From positions 178,068 through 242,067 of the forward strand of contig JAPJBO010000296.1 of NCBI GenBank assembly GCA_030068145.1: a DNA stretch of 64,000 bases, written 5' to 3'. The notes below the pieces were generated by a model. It was given only the letters and a program-made list of their open reading frames with translations. It was not told the DNA's origin and did no database searches. Position 1 is the first letter of the stretch; each line of letters starts with the position of its first letter. Of the stretch, positions 54,385 through 64,000 are shown piece by piece. The stretch comes from Diplonema papillatum. Taxonomy: Eukaryota; Euglenozoa; Diplonemea; Diplonemida; Diplonemidae. The translations under genes were made by a program, and so were the position numbers.

Positions 54385-54545
54385 TTCAAAAAATTGACCG
54401 AAATTTTTTGGGTCAAAAAATTTCGGTCAATTTTTGGGTCAAAATTTTTGGGTCAAAAATTTAGGACAAAATTTTTGGGTCAAAATTTTTGGTCAAAATT
54501 TTTGGTCAAAAATTCGGGGTCCAATTTTTTGGTCAATTTTTTTTC
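54385..54545. repeat. Degenerate GGTCAAAATTTTTG tandem repeat
   Basis: Ten or so imperfect copies of a 14-17 bp unit, AT-rich and partly palindromic (TTTTTGACC/GGTCAAAA), just left of the diverged element A relative. Confidence 0.7.
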
Positions 54546-54559
54546 AGAGTTGAAGAAGT

Positions 54560-55080
54560 GGCAGCGGTTACACTTGGCACATAGCTGCATGATGGCAGGA
54601 GAAATGGCTCCTGCCATGCGCCCTGGCGGCTCGCCGGCAATTCCAGTCTCTCTCTCAGCCTGCCAGCCTGCGGCAGGGAGGACAAGATCCAGTCACCATC
54701 CGCCAGCTCCTGATTATTTTCAGACGACTGGCACTTTTTCTTTGCAGCTTCTACTGTAAGAGTAGCATCACTCAAATCTTGATTGGCTGCGGCGTTACTT
54801 ACCGCTCTGTCTCCCGCTCCTCCTCTGCAGTCATTCGTGACGTCGCGCCCGTCGCTGGTTACTACTCGTGGTAAAACAGTGGTTCTGATTCTAAAGAGGT
54901 TTCGGCACAGAATTAGGAAGCGCTACAAGTAGACGGGCTGGTCACTCGCGCATACCTGAATTATGCACGAATCTGTGTGCACAATGCCTTTAGAAAACCG
55001 TTTACCCGTAGTCTGCGGTGTCAATGACCCAGTGTGCAACCAGGATACCGAGCCTGACGCAGCAGCCAACCACAATGCTG
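54560..55080. mobile_element. Diverged relative of TIR element A (inverted, ends lost)
   Basis: Blocks in the same order as 51500-51900: CCATCCGCCAGCTCCTGA, GATTGGCTGCGGCG, CTCCCGCTCCTCCTCTG, TGAATTATGCACGA, AAAACCGTTTACC and CAACCAGGAT. Identity is clearly lower than between the two full copies. No terminal inverted repeats or TSD are visible. Confidence 0.6.
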
Positions 55081-55578
55081 GCACCTTGCTCGAGGAACGG
55101 ATCCGACGGAAATCGGAATCGGAAATGGCGAACCCAAAAATGGCTGGGATTTTTTGGATGTATGGGTGGTGCGTTCGAATCCCACCCTAGGCAATTTTCA
55201 ATGTTCGCGCACTTTCCGATAAGAATTCCAACTGAGCAGGCGCTAAAAGCGATTTTTTTTTTTGTGTCAGAACTGACAACCAGCCATACGGAGGCGAATG
55301 AACGGGACCGGGCCGACTGGAAAATCAGCGGTCAGTTGGGAGACTGGGTTAGACGAGTGAACGAACAATTCCAGAAGCTGACCTGGTCAAGGGGGCAGTT
55401 CCCCTAGGAGAGCGGTAGGTACCGTGGGAGGTATGGTGTTTCTCTATTAACACTGTACACGTTGGTTCTGGTCATTTACACAGTTCCTGTCTACATCTTT
55501 ACTACTGGTTCGGTTCGCTTCGTGTCTGCACATATTATCTACTGTGTCTGTACATGTAGAACACAATGAGGGTGGGCT

Positions 55579-58500
55579 CTAGTCAGCGAAGATTGCGAAG
55601 TTCGGTAGGTCCTTTGTTTTTTGGAGAAGCAGCAGGAGGCCTACGCAGTTGGTTGTTGAGAAAACTTGAGGCAGAGTGGAGGGAGGGGGATATCTAAGTG
55701 CGGCGCGTCTAAGCTTCTCTAATACGTGACAATGTAGTGCGAAGTGTTCTAACATGGTGGTATTCGTTTTTAGGTGGCAGTGCCAGCAAATGCCATTTTG
55801 CAAGGCGTGTTTCCTCGCGTTATCACACAGGAAGTGTTTATTAACGCAGGAGTGACCGGTTCGCAGCGCTATCAGTGCTGTTTCGGCTTGTCTAGTTAAA
55901 GTTGGCTGTAGCCACGTGGGGAGGTGACCATCAGTGGCTCTGAAGTGATAATTATGTGGCCGGGAAGACAACCATTCCTTTTTCAGGGTCTCTACAACAC
56001 GTGCCTTCGCAGAATTAAAATCAAGTGGGGCGGGAGTAATTAAGCCAGTGGCAAGGCGAGCAACATTGGCGATCCTGTCTGCGTGTTCGTTCCCCATTAT
56101 GCCACAATGAGCAGGAACATGGTGCAGGACAATATCTGCAGACTCGTTGGCAGCTATTTCTCTCAGGAGAAGTAGGATTTGCGTCGCCAGGGAGTCAGTT
56201 TGTCTGAGACCGTTTTTAAGGGTCTGCAGACAGCACTGTGAATCAGACAGCAAGACAATCTTTTTACCAGTTAAGCATGGAAGCACATGCTTAACGGCAA
56301 TAATGCCAAGAAGTATGGCGACGAGTTCTGCACGGTCAATGGTGGCAAACTTCCCACCACTCGTCATGAGCTCAAGGCTATTGCTAGTAAGCCGACGCAA
56401 TCGGATTTTACGTCCACCAATTTTTCGCGGGAATGAGCACAGCAATTCATCCGGGATCGCGTTACGAGTGGCGAGAAAGCAGCCGGATCCGGTATTATCG
56501 TTGCCAGGCGACTTCGAAGCATCAGTGAACACGCGCAGGTCGGGTATAAAGTACGAGTTGACCGCCTTCCGTGCCGCCAGCCGGTTGCGTTCGCGGGGTT
56601 GCTTCTTGTGAACACCAGGGCACACCGGGACGATGCGTATCGTGGGCGGGAGATTCGAGGAAGGACATATTTGAGGGCCGATGAGCTCCTGTGGTTGGAC
56701 GAGCAGGAGACCAGTGTCAGCTAGTTCGGCGCGCGCGGAGTGCACCCAAGAAGATTCAGTGGGGCGGGACTTGACGCAGTTGTCGTGTGCACGGGTGTGG
56801 GGGAGTCGTCTCAGTCGTTCGTAGAGGGTGCAGCTGAGCTTCTTGCAGATGAGTTCAAGAGGAAGAACGTGAGCTTCGAGATGTAGCGAGTGGAGCTCAG
56901 TTGACAACGGCAGACCAGTGATAATGCGTAAGGCGCGGTGATGATCCATCTCCAGAGCATGAAAATCGCTGTAATGCAAGCCAGGGCCAAAGACCCCAAA
57001 CCCATACAGCAGGACCGGCAGCACGTACGTCAAGTACATCGTCCTTAGTGTCCGTGCATGAGCAGACGCAACTTTAGTTGAGACGGCCTTCAGGTTGGAC
57101 AGGCGAGCATTGAACCGGAGTCTGACGTTGCTCACGTGTTCGGAGAACGAGAGTGAAGCGTCAAAGATAACTCCTAGAAAACGCGCCGCTGGAACATTGC
57201 TGAGCAAAGGGGCGGACGAGGGCGTTCAGGATTGAGACAGGATCGGTGAGTTCAAGTCCGTTGCAGAGCAATATCTTGTGTCCATCAATGCGGTTCAGGC
57301 ACCGATTGTTCGTCTCTTTCGCTTTCTTGGATAGGCGGAATGTACAAGTCGTTGGATCGATGAGGTCACTCGGGAGTAACTTTGCTCCCGAGAGGAAGTC
57401 GAGCGAAAGGCGCGTATTCGAGACTGTTGACGGGAAGTGGACGTCGATGTTGGAAATGGCATCACTAGGTCCAGCCGGAAAGTAAACTACATGGGTTTTG
57501 CTCGCAGACATTACCATTTCGAAGTCATGCGCCCATTCGTCGACAGCACTGCAGACCTTTTGCGCGAGATCTTGAAGTTCGACGTCCGAGTAAGCGCTGC
57601 AGACAACAGCTAGATCGTCCGCATACAACGAGAAAGTAAACCCTGGGATTAGGGCTTCAAGTCTGGCAGCAAGGGGATCGATGTAGCACAGGAAGAGCAT
57701 GGGTGCCAGAACTGTACCTTGAGGGACACCTTTCACAAGATTGAAGTACTGACCCAGGGTACCATTAACCTTTGCCGCAGCTCTGCGTCCGTGCAAGAAG
57801 TGGTCGATCCACCTTTTTAGGCGTCCCGAAATGTTCTTCTCAGCAAGCTGAGACCGGAGGATCACCTTGTCTACTCTGTCAAACGCTTTTGATATGTCAA
57901 AAAGCAGTAAGACAGACTTTTTACCAGCCGAACGGGCCTGCGCCAGTGAGTGTTGCACCGAGGCAATTTGCTCTTCCGCGGAGCGACTCTTCTGAAAACC
58001 CGCCTGGGCAGGATGAATCGGGTTGGGCGACAGAGCGTAGTTAAGACGTACTAGTACCATTCTTTCAACAAGCTTGGCAATGCAACTGGTTAGTGCTATG
58101 GGTCGGTAGGAGTCCAGTAGCTCAGAGGGTTTGTCAGGTTTGAGAAGCATCCGTATATGTGCCTCTTTCCAGCTGGGAGGGACGATGCTTTTAGACCACG
58201 AGAGGTTGACCAGGCGAAGTAGGATGCGTCTGGAGGGGTCGTTGAGGTGGGACAACATCAGGTTATTAACACCGTCCGGGCCAGTGCTGGTAGAGGGCTT
58301 GAGGTCCAGCAAGGCTGCTTCGAGTTCTTCCAGGCTAAAGTTAAAGTCCATGGGATGAGTCGAAGTATCAACAGGTGGAGGAGACACCTGCCCTGCACAT
58401 ACTGCTGCAAGATGGTTCCCCATGGCAGTTGCTTTCTTTCTGTCATCGTGTTCATACTTCCCGTCGATGAGGATCGGCGGAACGGAGGGATCATCGTCGT

Positions 58501-59600
58501 CAGCGTCAGTGAATTTCATCGCCCGGTGAAAGTCCGCAATGTTTGATGTGCGCGAAAGTGTTGAGACCTTTTTTTCGATGTGCCCAGCTTTGGCCTTGTT
58601 GATGAGCTTGTTTATCTTCGACTGTGCATCGTTCAGTAGTAGACTATCTTTCGCAGGGTCAGATCCAGGTCGGGAGCGATCCGATAGGGTTGCGCGCAGC
58701 AGGTCTCTAGCCGTCAGAGCAGCACGGAACTCATCGTTGAACCAGGGTTTACCGCGCGTCACGTAAGGAACGGGAAAACTGCTTCGAGAATGTCACGATA
58801 TCGTTCGTTTGAATTTTTGCAAGAAGTGAGTCAGCCGAGGTTCCAAATGCATCCCAGTCAGCTCTGTTCCACCGGAAGGGTTTTAACGTCACGGAAGGTC
58901 TGGTGTGGATTTCAGGTAAACAGAGTAGCATGGGGGCATGGTCAGAGCCGCCGGTGACATCCAGCGTTTTCCAAGAGGCAGTCATGTTACACGGAGCGAG
59001 TACAAGATCCGGCGAGGTTTTCGAACGAGGACGGGTGGGCGTTTCGGGGTTGTTGCAGACTGTGACGTCAGAATTCAGTATCCAATCAGCAAGTGACTTA
59101 CTACGGGAGGAAGGCACCGACTGGGCTTCCCAAAGGGGATGGTGAAGGTTGAAGTCACCGGCTACTATCGCATCGGAGGAGGGAAGGAGGCTGGGATTAA
59201 AATAGTCGACCCGCGTGTCAACACGGGAGTAAGGGGGGATGGGCGGTTTATAGATGTTGACAACACGGATCTTGCGATCACCTGGAAGAATGACTTCAAT
59301 GTCCAGCCGTTCAGTTGCATCTTCTGCATTCGCTGCGCGAAAATCAATCTGTCGATGAGCAAGTGAGTCGCTAACAAGCGTCAGGAGACCACCACTTATT
59401 TTGCCGTTTCCGAGGTCCGAGCGGGCGATCGTTCTAGCAAATTGGTAAACCTTGAAGCCAGGGATCGTTGGTGCAGAGTTGGAGGGAAGGTTCGTTTCTT
59501 GCAGTAGCACAATATCGACATTGTAATTGGCGATGACCCAGAGAATAAAGCTACGCCTAAGAGTCCAGCTGTTGCAGTTGAATATTAGAACCCTCAAGCT
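55579..59600 (-). mobile_element. Non-LTR retrotransposon f: EEP, RT, RNase H in three overlapping frames
   Basis: Minus-strand ORF2 split by two frameshifts. 59597-58749 is EEP (FNCNSWTLRR, IVLLQETNLPS, IVAGDFNLHHPLW, TGGSDHAPMLL). 58762-57161 is RT (YRPIALTSCIAKLVERM, LLLFDISKAFDRVDKVI, GVPQGTVLAPMLFLCYIDP, YADDLAVV). 57207-55579 is the RT end plus RNase H (FTDASKSPGNDNTGSG, DRAELVAILL, LSDSQCCLQTL, HVPAHCGIMGNEHADRIAN) and a C-rich tail (CWHCHLKTNTTMLEHFALHC). The frames overlap by 14 and 47 bp, the pattern of simple indels, so the copy is probably dead unless they are sequencing errors. The layout fits the I/ingi group. No ORF1 or poly(A) tail was found. Confidence 0.85.
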
Positions 59601-59792
59601 TGTCTTGGGACCAGGGTGTGGATGGATGTCGCCACATGTGAGAAGTGACTTGCCGTGCGGGTTGCAGCGAGGATGTACGAGAGGCTTGGTTGTCGATAGT
59701 CTTGGAGCGTCATGGCTCAGGTCGCTTCAATGCTTCTTACTCGTCTTTTTGTTCACGGTGGACTTCGGGGATACCGAACCTCCGAAATAATA

Positions 59793-59882
59793 TTGTATTT
59801 GGGTACCTATTGTATTTGGGCCCCCCCAGTAGCCTCGCCTACTGGGGGGGCCCAAATACAATAGGTATAATATTGTATTTGG
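59793..59882. repeat. Near-perfect palindrome of MITE ends
   Basis: GTACCTATTGTATTTGGGCC with CCCCCAGTAG is followed, after the 5-bp spacer CCTCG, by its inverted copy. Two ends of the same MITE family lie head to head, and the RNA or single strand could form a hairpin with arms of about 30 bp or more. Confidence 0.8.
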
Positions 59883-60552
59883 AGGGGAAGGATAGAGAAA
59901 ACAGGGTTTTCAAACAGTCTGGGTGCTGATGATAGTCTGGCTGCAGGCACTTGCAGGCCAACTTTGGAGGAAATTTGGGAAATATTTTGTGGGGTGGAAA
60001 GAGCTACCCCCCGGCATGTATGGCACCTTTTCTACACTCGATGTGGCCAAAAATCTGGCCCCCAGATGGCATTTCAGACTTTGGAAAACCTCTCCGCCGA
60101 GGAATCGAACCAGCACCCTCAGCATCACATGTGGGTGTGGTGACCGCTGGACCACGGGCTAAAAAAAAGCGGGCCATTTACTTTTGTTTGGGTGCGGGCC
60201 TTAGGAATTATTGATCCCTGACCTGAGGAAAATGCCACGATAGCGAAATCAAGTAGTAGGATTGAACTTTCGGCTTCAGGAGTGTTCCACATTGAACTTC
60301 TCGCGAAAAAGAAGCTGCTCTTGCGAGGGGAAGCCCGTGGAACCCCCTGCAAAACCCCACTGGGGACAAATAATATTGTATTCCGAAACAATGCTCAACG
60401 AAACCCCCATTTCAGCGTACCTATTGTATTCCGAAATAATATTGTATTTGGGTACCTAATGTATGCTCAACGAAACCCCCATTTCAGCGTACCTATTGTA
60501 TTCCGAAATAATATTGTATTTGGGTACCTATTGTATTTGGGCCCCCCCAGTA
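59838..60552. mobile_element. MITE with CTACTGGGGGGGCCC ends (about 715 bp)
   Basis: The left end CTACTGGGGGGGCCCAAATA and the right end its complement enclose a segment. It has two copies of a 53-bp unit near the right end (60399-60520, containing GCTCAACGAAACCCCCATTT) and a block also found in TOP3A intron 4 (60239-60400 vs 3205-3360). No transposase is present. The flanking TSD is not clear. Confidence 0.6.
60090..60160 (-). repeat. tRNA-like segment (A and B boxes), possibly a SINE head
   Basis: The minus strand has TGGTCCAGCGGTCACCAC (A-box-like) and, 34 bp on, GGTTCGATTCC (a perfect B box). The T stem and acceptor stem do not pair well, so this is not a functional tRNA. It lies inside the MITE beside an A8 run. 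Confidence 0.4.
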
Positions 60553-60975
60553 GGCTGCAGTAAAAGTTCCGCCAGACAGAACAGAACAGAACAGGCCCTT
60601 GAAACAAGTCAGGCCCGAGGTGACCTAGTTCTAGTCCCTCAACATGTCCTCCCAGCCTGCGTTCCATCAACTTTTCGTTGGTGGTCCTTCTACATAACAC
60701 TAAGAGATTGAATTGATGATTGTCGCTGCTACTACAATGTTCGAATCTGATAGACTGACGATTTTACCGACAGACAGTTTAGCAGCCTAAGGGTAAGCTA
60801 ACCTAACAACGACTATCTGGCGATGGTGGCATGAGTCACGGTCGGAGTTCTACTCCATGCACAGGAAGAGTCGTCCTTCTTCTTTCCTAGTTTGACAAAA
60901 GGAACAAAAGAACGACTTGCCCGTACAAGCAAATGCAGTTCTCGCCCCCTGCATGTCTTCCGTAGTTGCTTACTC

Positions 60976-63297
60976 AAAAAAAAAAAAAAAAGCCGAGAAG
61001 AGGTCCGGCGTTTTAACTCGCGGCAGGGTGGCTTCCGCAAGGGTCGCGGTCCCGAAGAGCAGCTGTTCTCGATAGTTTCGGCTCTCGACTCTGCCAGGAA
61101 CCGTCTGCAGTTCACGTGTTTGCTGTCGTTCGATCTGGCGAACGCGTTCGACACCGTCGACCACGGCAAGCTGATGGACATCCGGGTGCCCGCCAAGTTC
61201 CTTCGCTGGATCGAGGCCTTCCTACGGAACAGGAAGGCTGCCTACAAGATCGACGGAGCGACGGGCCGCTTCTTTGATTTGAATACCGGCGTCCCCCAGG
61301 GGACGGTGCTCGGCCCCCTTCTGTTCCTATATTACATCGACGACCTCGGTTCAGACCTCGATCGACTGCAGCGCCGCATCCATCTGGACAACGTCGGGGC
61401 TACGATAACCTTCTCGTTGTATGCTGATGATGACGGCGTTGCAGTGGAGGCCCGCACGTTTGCCGCCCTCGAGCAGTACGCGCAAGATGTTGTCGACGTG
61501 GTGGAGCGCTGGACGGCGCAGGCGCTGATGTCCCTGTCCGTTCTGAAGACCAGAGGTGTCTTCTTCGTTGGAAAGAACGCAGCCCCTTTCCCCCCACCGA
61601 ACGTAGTCTTCAAGGCGACGAGGGCTGACGTCCCTGTTCCCCCTGCTGACACCGAACGGCGAGTGTCGGCAGAGGGTAGATTGGTGGGGACGAACACGCC
61701 ACATGACGGCAAAACATTCGTTGGCATCGCGTTCGGGCCCGTAACAGAGGCCAATGCCGGGCTCACACTGCTCCACTCGGTGGTTACCCTTCAGTGGGTT
61801 GACAAAGTGAAGCTTCTTGGGTTAACCATCGACCAAGGATTCACCTTCCTCCCTCACCTCCAACGGGTTGTCGATGGATTCTCGCTGAGGATGAACCTCC
61901 TTCGACACCTGGCCGGCAAGGATTACGGCTTCAACGGCACGGTTCTCCGCACCCTGTATCTCTCCTATGTGCTACCCACGTACACGTACGCACTCGGAAT
62001 CTACGGGCCATTCATCCCCCCCGCTAATGGGCTGGCGGAACTACCCCACCCGGACTGCGTCGCCTGGCCAGACGGCTCCGTTGTACACGGTGACCCCCCT
62101 CTGCCCTCGATCTGCGACGCCAACGCCAGCGCTGCCCTACGCCCGTGGCTGAGGAGCACGGCGGACCGTACGACCTGGGGGGCTGCCGGCGTGTTTATTG
62201 ATCTTGGGCCGTCGGTCACCATCAAGCCGGACCACGGCCTGCCCGTCAAGCCCACCGGCGACCGACGCACGTTCGATGCCTCTTTGCCCGCCGGCAAACA
62301 CCCGCACAGCTACCGCGCCGAGGAGTTCGCGCTCTACAGCTGCCTGAAGTTCCTCCTGCGCCTCCTCCCGCCAACCCCGACGCCGCTCAACATCCTCGTC
62401 CTCAGTGACTCTCAGTCACTCCTGATGACGCTGAGCCACGGCCCCCATTGCCAGACGCAGCCGTACCCAATCGCGATCTGGCTGCACCTGGCCGAGTTGG
62501 AGTCGCTGGGCTACACCGTGACGCTGCAGTTCGTCTTCGGCCACTGCGGCCTCGAAGGCAACGAGAGGGCGGACAAGACCGCAAAACGTGGTGCACTCGC
62601 GTTCATGCGGGCGGCCACCGACGCCGCGGCCAAGAATCTACCCCCTCCGCTCTCGGCACGCCTCTGCGCCACGGCCGCTAACAGCCGCTATCGTTCCGTC
62701 CTCTGGCTGGAGAGCAGTGAAGCTGGAGCACGAGACGCCTTGGACAGGGCCACCCTCCTCAGGAACCCGTCGTCGTTCGCCAGGTTGGTCTCTGGCCGCC
62801 GCATCCCCCGCCCCAAGCACTTGGCACCACGGGCGGAAAGAGAGGTGCGGCAGCTCCGCACTGGCCACCACCACCTGGTGATGACCATGTACGCCACCGA
62901 ATGGCGCGACCTCTCGAGGGCGGATCGCAGACAGGCGTTTCTCCCGTGCCCTATTTGCGGCACCCGGTCGTTGGCCCCGCTGCTCCACCTCTTCGTCGGG
63001 TGTGACGCCCCTGCAGCTGTGCAATCCCGGCTGACGATGGACGCCGATCTCGACGCGAAGAGCCGCCTCCGCTCGAAGCCTCCGCCCGCCGATGCCATGG
63101 AGCGCCTCTGGGCAATCCTCTTCGTCTTCCCGGAACTCGCCCTGGCCTACCTGCAGAGGTGCGGCACTCTGCCGAGCTACGCCATCCTCGCCGGTCAGGC
63201 GTCCGGCGAGCCCGTGGGTGGCGGCGCCAATCGCTCGATCACGCCTGACGCCGCCTCCTCGCGCTCCGCCGACTCGGAAGACGCGATCTCGCGCTGA
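60976..63297 (+). CDS. Retrotransposon g ORF2, 5'-truncated RT plus RNase H and zinc tail
   Basis: Homology starts right after a run of 17 A at about 60976-60992. It runs through RQGGFRKGRGPEEQLFSIV, FDLANAFDTVDHGKL, GVPQGTVLGPLLFLYYIDD and catalytic YADDDGVAV. The RT thumb follows (VDKVKLLGLTIDQGFTFLPH), then RNase H (AWPDGSVVHGD, YRAEEFALYSCLK, LVLSDSQSLLMTL, FGHCGLEGNERADKTAKRG). The end is LAPRAEREVRQLRTGHHHLV with CPICGTRSLAPLLHLFVGC. The endonuclease and RT fingers are absent, and a piece between the RT thumb and RNase H seems deleted in frame (compare the 36-40 kb copy). The long frame upstream to 60892 is not homologous. It belongs to the same clade as a and the 36-40 kb element. Confidence 0.85.
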   Translation, partial: KKKKKSREEVRRFNSRQGGFRKGRGPEEQLFSIVSALDSARNRLQFTCLLSFDLANAFDTVDHGKLMDIRVPAKFLRWIEAFLRNRKAAYKIDGATGRFFDLNTGVPQGTVLGPLLFLYYIDDLGSDLDRLQRRIHLDNVGATITFSLYADDDGVAVEARTFAALEQYAQDVVDVVERWTAQALMSLSVLKTRGVFFVGKNAAPFPPPNVVFKATRADVPVPPADTERRVSAEGRLVGTNTPHDGKTFVGIAFGPVTEANAGLTLLHSVVTLQWVDKVKLLGLTIDQGFTFLPHLQRVVDGFSLRMNLLRHLAGKDYGFNGTVLRTLYLSYVLPTYTYALGIYGPFIPPANGLAELPHPDCVAWPDGSVVHGDPPLPSICDANASAALRPWLRSTADRTTWGAAGVFIDLGPSVTIKPDHGLPVKPTGDRRTFDASLPAGKHPHSYRAEEFALYSCLKFLLRLLPPTPTPLNILVLSDSQSLLMTLSHGPHCQTQPYPIAIWLHLAELESLGYTVTLQFVFGHCGLEGNERADKTAKRGALAFMRAATDAAAKNLPPPLSARLCATAANSRYRSVLWLESSEAGARDALDRATLLRNPSSFARLVSGRRIPRPKHLAPRAEREVRQLRTGHHHLVMTMYATEWRDLSRADRRQAFLPCPICGTRSLAPLLHLFVGCDAPAAVQSRLTMDADLDAKSRLRSKPPPADAMERLWAILFVFPELALAYLQRCGTLPSYAILAGQASGEPVGGGANRSITPDAASSRSADSEDAISR

Positions 63298-64000
63298 GGG
63301 CGCTCGCCACCTGCTTGCGCGCTGCTGGCTGAACGGCGAGCTCGGGGCTGTTGCCCATTTGAACATGCAATGTAAATAGCCTCTATTCGAGCCAACCCGG
63401 CTTCTCCTGCAACAATTCTGAAACTGTATTGTATTTGGGACTAGATAATGGCGCTGAGCAAGCTTTATTTTTCCCTGGCGAAAAGCATAGCCGGGGCAGA
63501 GTCAGCGGGCGCCGGCCTACGGACCGTGCCCAGTTACGGGCCAGTACACAGCCATAGTCAGTCCCCAACGTCCCGCCGGTGCCTCGATACCCGGCCGTCA
63601 AGGCCCTACGGGGAGAGGCACCGCAATCAAACAAGCAACCGTGTGCTCCGCCACACCACACCATCCTTTCATTCCACCATGCTTCCCACATTCCAACACT
63701 CTCCCCCCCTCCGAGTTCCAGTGGCAGAGAAAGAAAGAAAGAAGCCAGAGGTCTCCCGGGTCTTCCACCTGGCCTCACTCAACCGCCACCTGGCTGGTTT
63801 GTGTGAAAGGCTCAGATACTGGACACCCACGCACTGTTAACCCCCCTGTACCATAGCCCATCCCCATCTCTCTTGCATGTGTCTTGTGTCTCTCTGGCAT
63901 GCCTTCCGGCCCGAAGAGGCCCGTAAAGCCTGCCCGAAAACTGGAACGCGGCTCTCCGGAGCTGCCAAAAGAATGTGGTGCCTCTTGCAAAAAAAAAAAA
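63298..64000. other. 3' flank of retrotransposon g; window ends in A12
   Basis: No gene was recognised. GTATTGTATTTGGGAC at 63427 resembles the MITE ends of the 59.8-60.5 kb family. A purine-rich AAAGAAAGAAAGAAG run lies at about 63730. The last 12 bases are A, which may be a tail or an assembly edge. Confidence 0.4.

Noticed and set aside
55150-55195. T-arm-like GTTCGAATCCCACCC followed by TTTT, suggesting a tRNA
   Set aside because: No acceptor partner, D arm or A box upstream; only the B-box-like half is present.

Overview
This is nuclear DNA from a eukaryote, probably an alga or other protist. Host genes are split by introns (often with a GTATGC donor), exons are GC-rich, and there is a nuclear-type tRNA-Met and no bacterial gene layout. 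I cannot name the species. Exon models were built by hand from splice signals, reading phase and protein-family motifs.

Region 1 (1-23 kb) is gene-bearing, with every host gene on the minus strand. From left to right: a decayed tyrosine-recombinase (Crypton-like) fragment (1-897); a complete six-exon DNA topoisomerase III (1184-8357); a four-exon Pro/Ser-rich protein of unknown function with SG-x-LRP repeats and poly-Gln/His tracts (8805-13582); a three-exon cyclic-nucleotide-gated, GYG-pore cation channel (14704-17629); a beta-propeller-like protein resembling NOL11/UTP proteins (18915-20838); and a two-exon 60-residue protein (21048-21450). A diverged 28S rRNA fragment lies at about 21655-22000 on the plus strand.

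Region 2 (23-64 kb) is a graveyard and nursery of mobile DNA. It holds at least five non-LTR retrotransposon units with EEP endonuclease, reverse transcriptase (RT) and RNase H modules, plus one fragment with a restriction-like endonuclease. Three families of terminal-inverted-repeat (TIR) elements each show exact 7-bp target-site duplications (TSDs). The elements are nested: element A copy 2 (44167-52113) was split by a 6.3-kb TIR element (45016-51304), and inside that lies an intact EEP-RT-RNase H gene with its ORF1. A further retrotransposon (30.8-39.85 kb) has a giant ORF1 with a ubiquitin-like domain ending in Gly-Gly. Its ORF2 appears cut by a 4-kb inversion, with its missing 3' part on the minus strand at 43856-40739. 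That part is itself split by a 2.4-kb TIR element carrying eight tandem 200-bp units with tRNA-like boxes. A tRNA-Met gene sits at the inversion breakpoint.

The first 23 kb reads as ordinary housekeeping genes. The rest records successive insertions that can be ordered in time from their nesting and TSDs.
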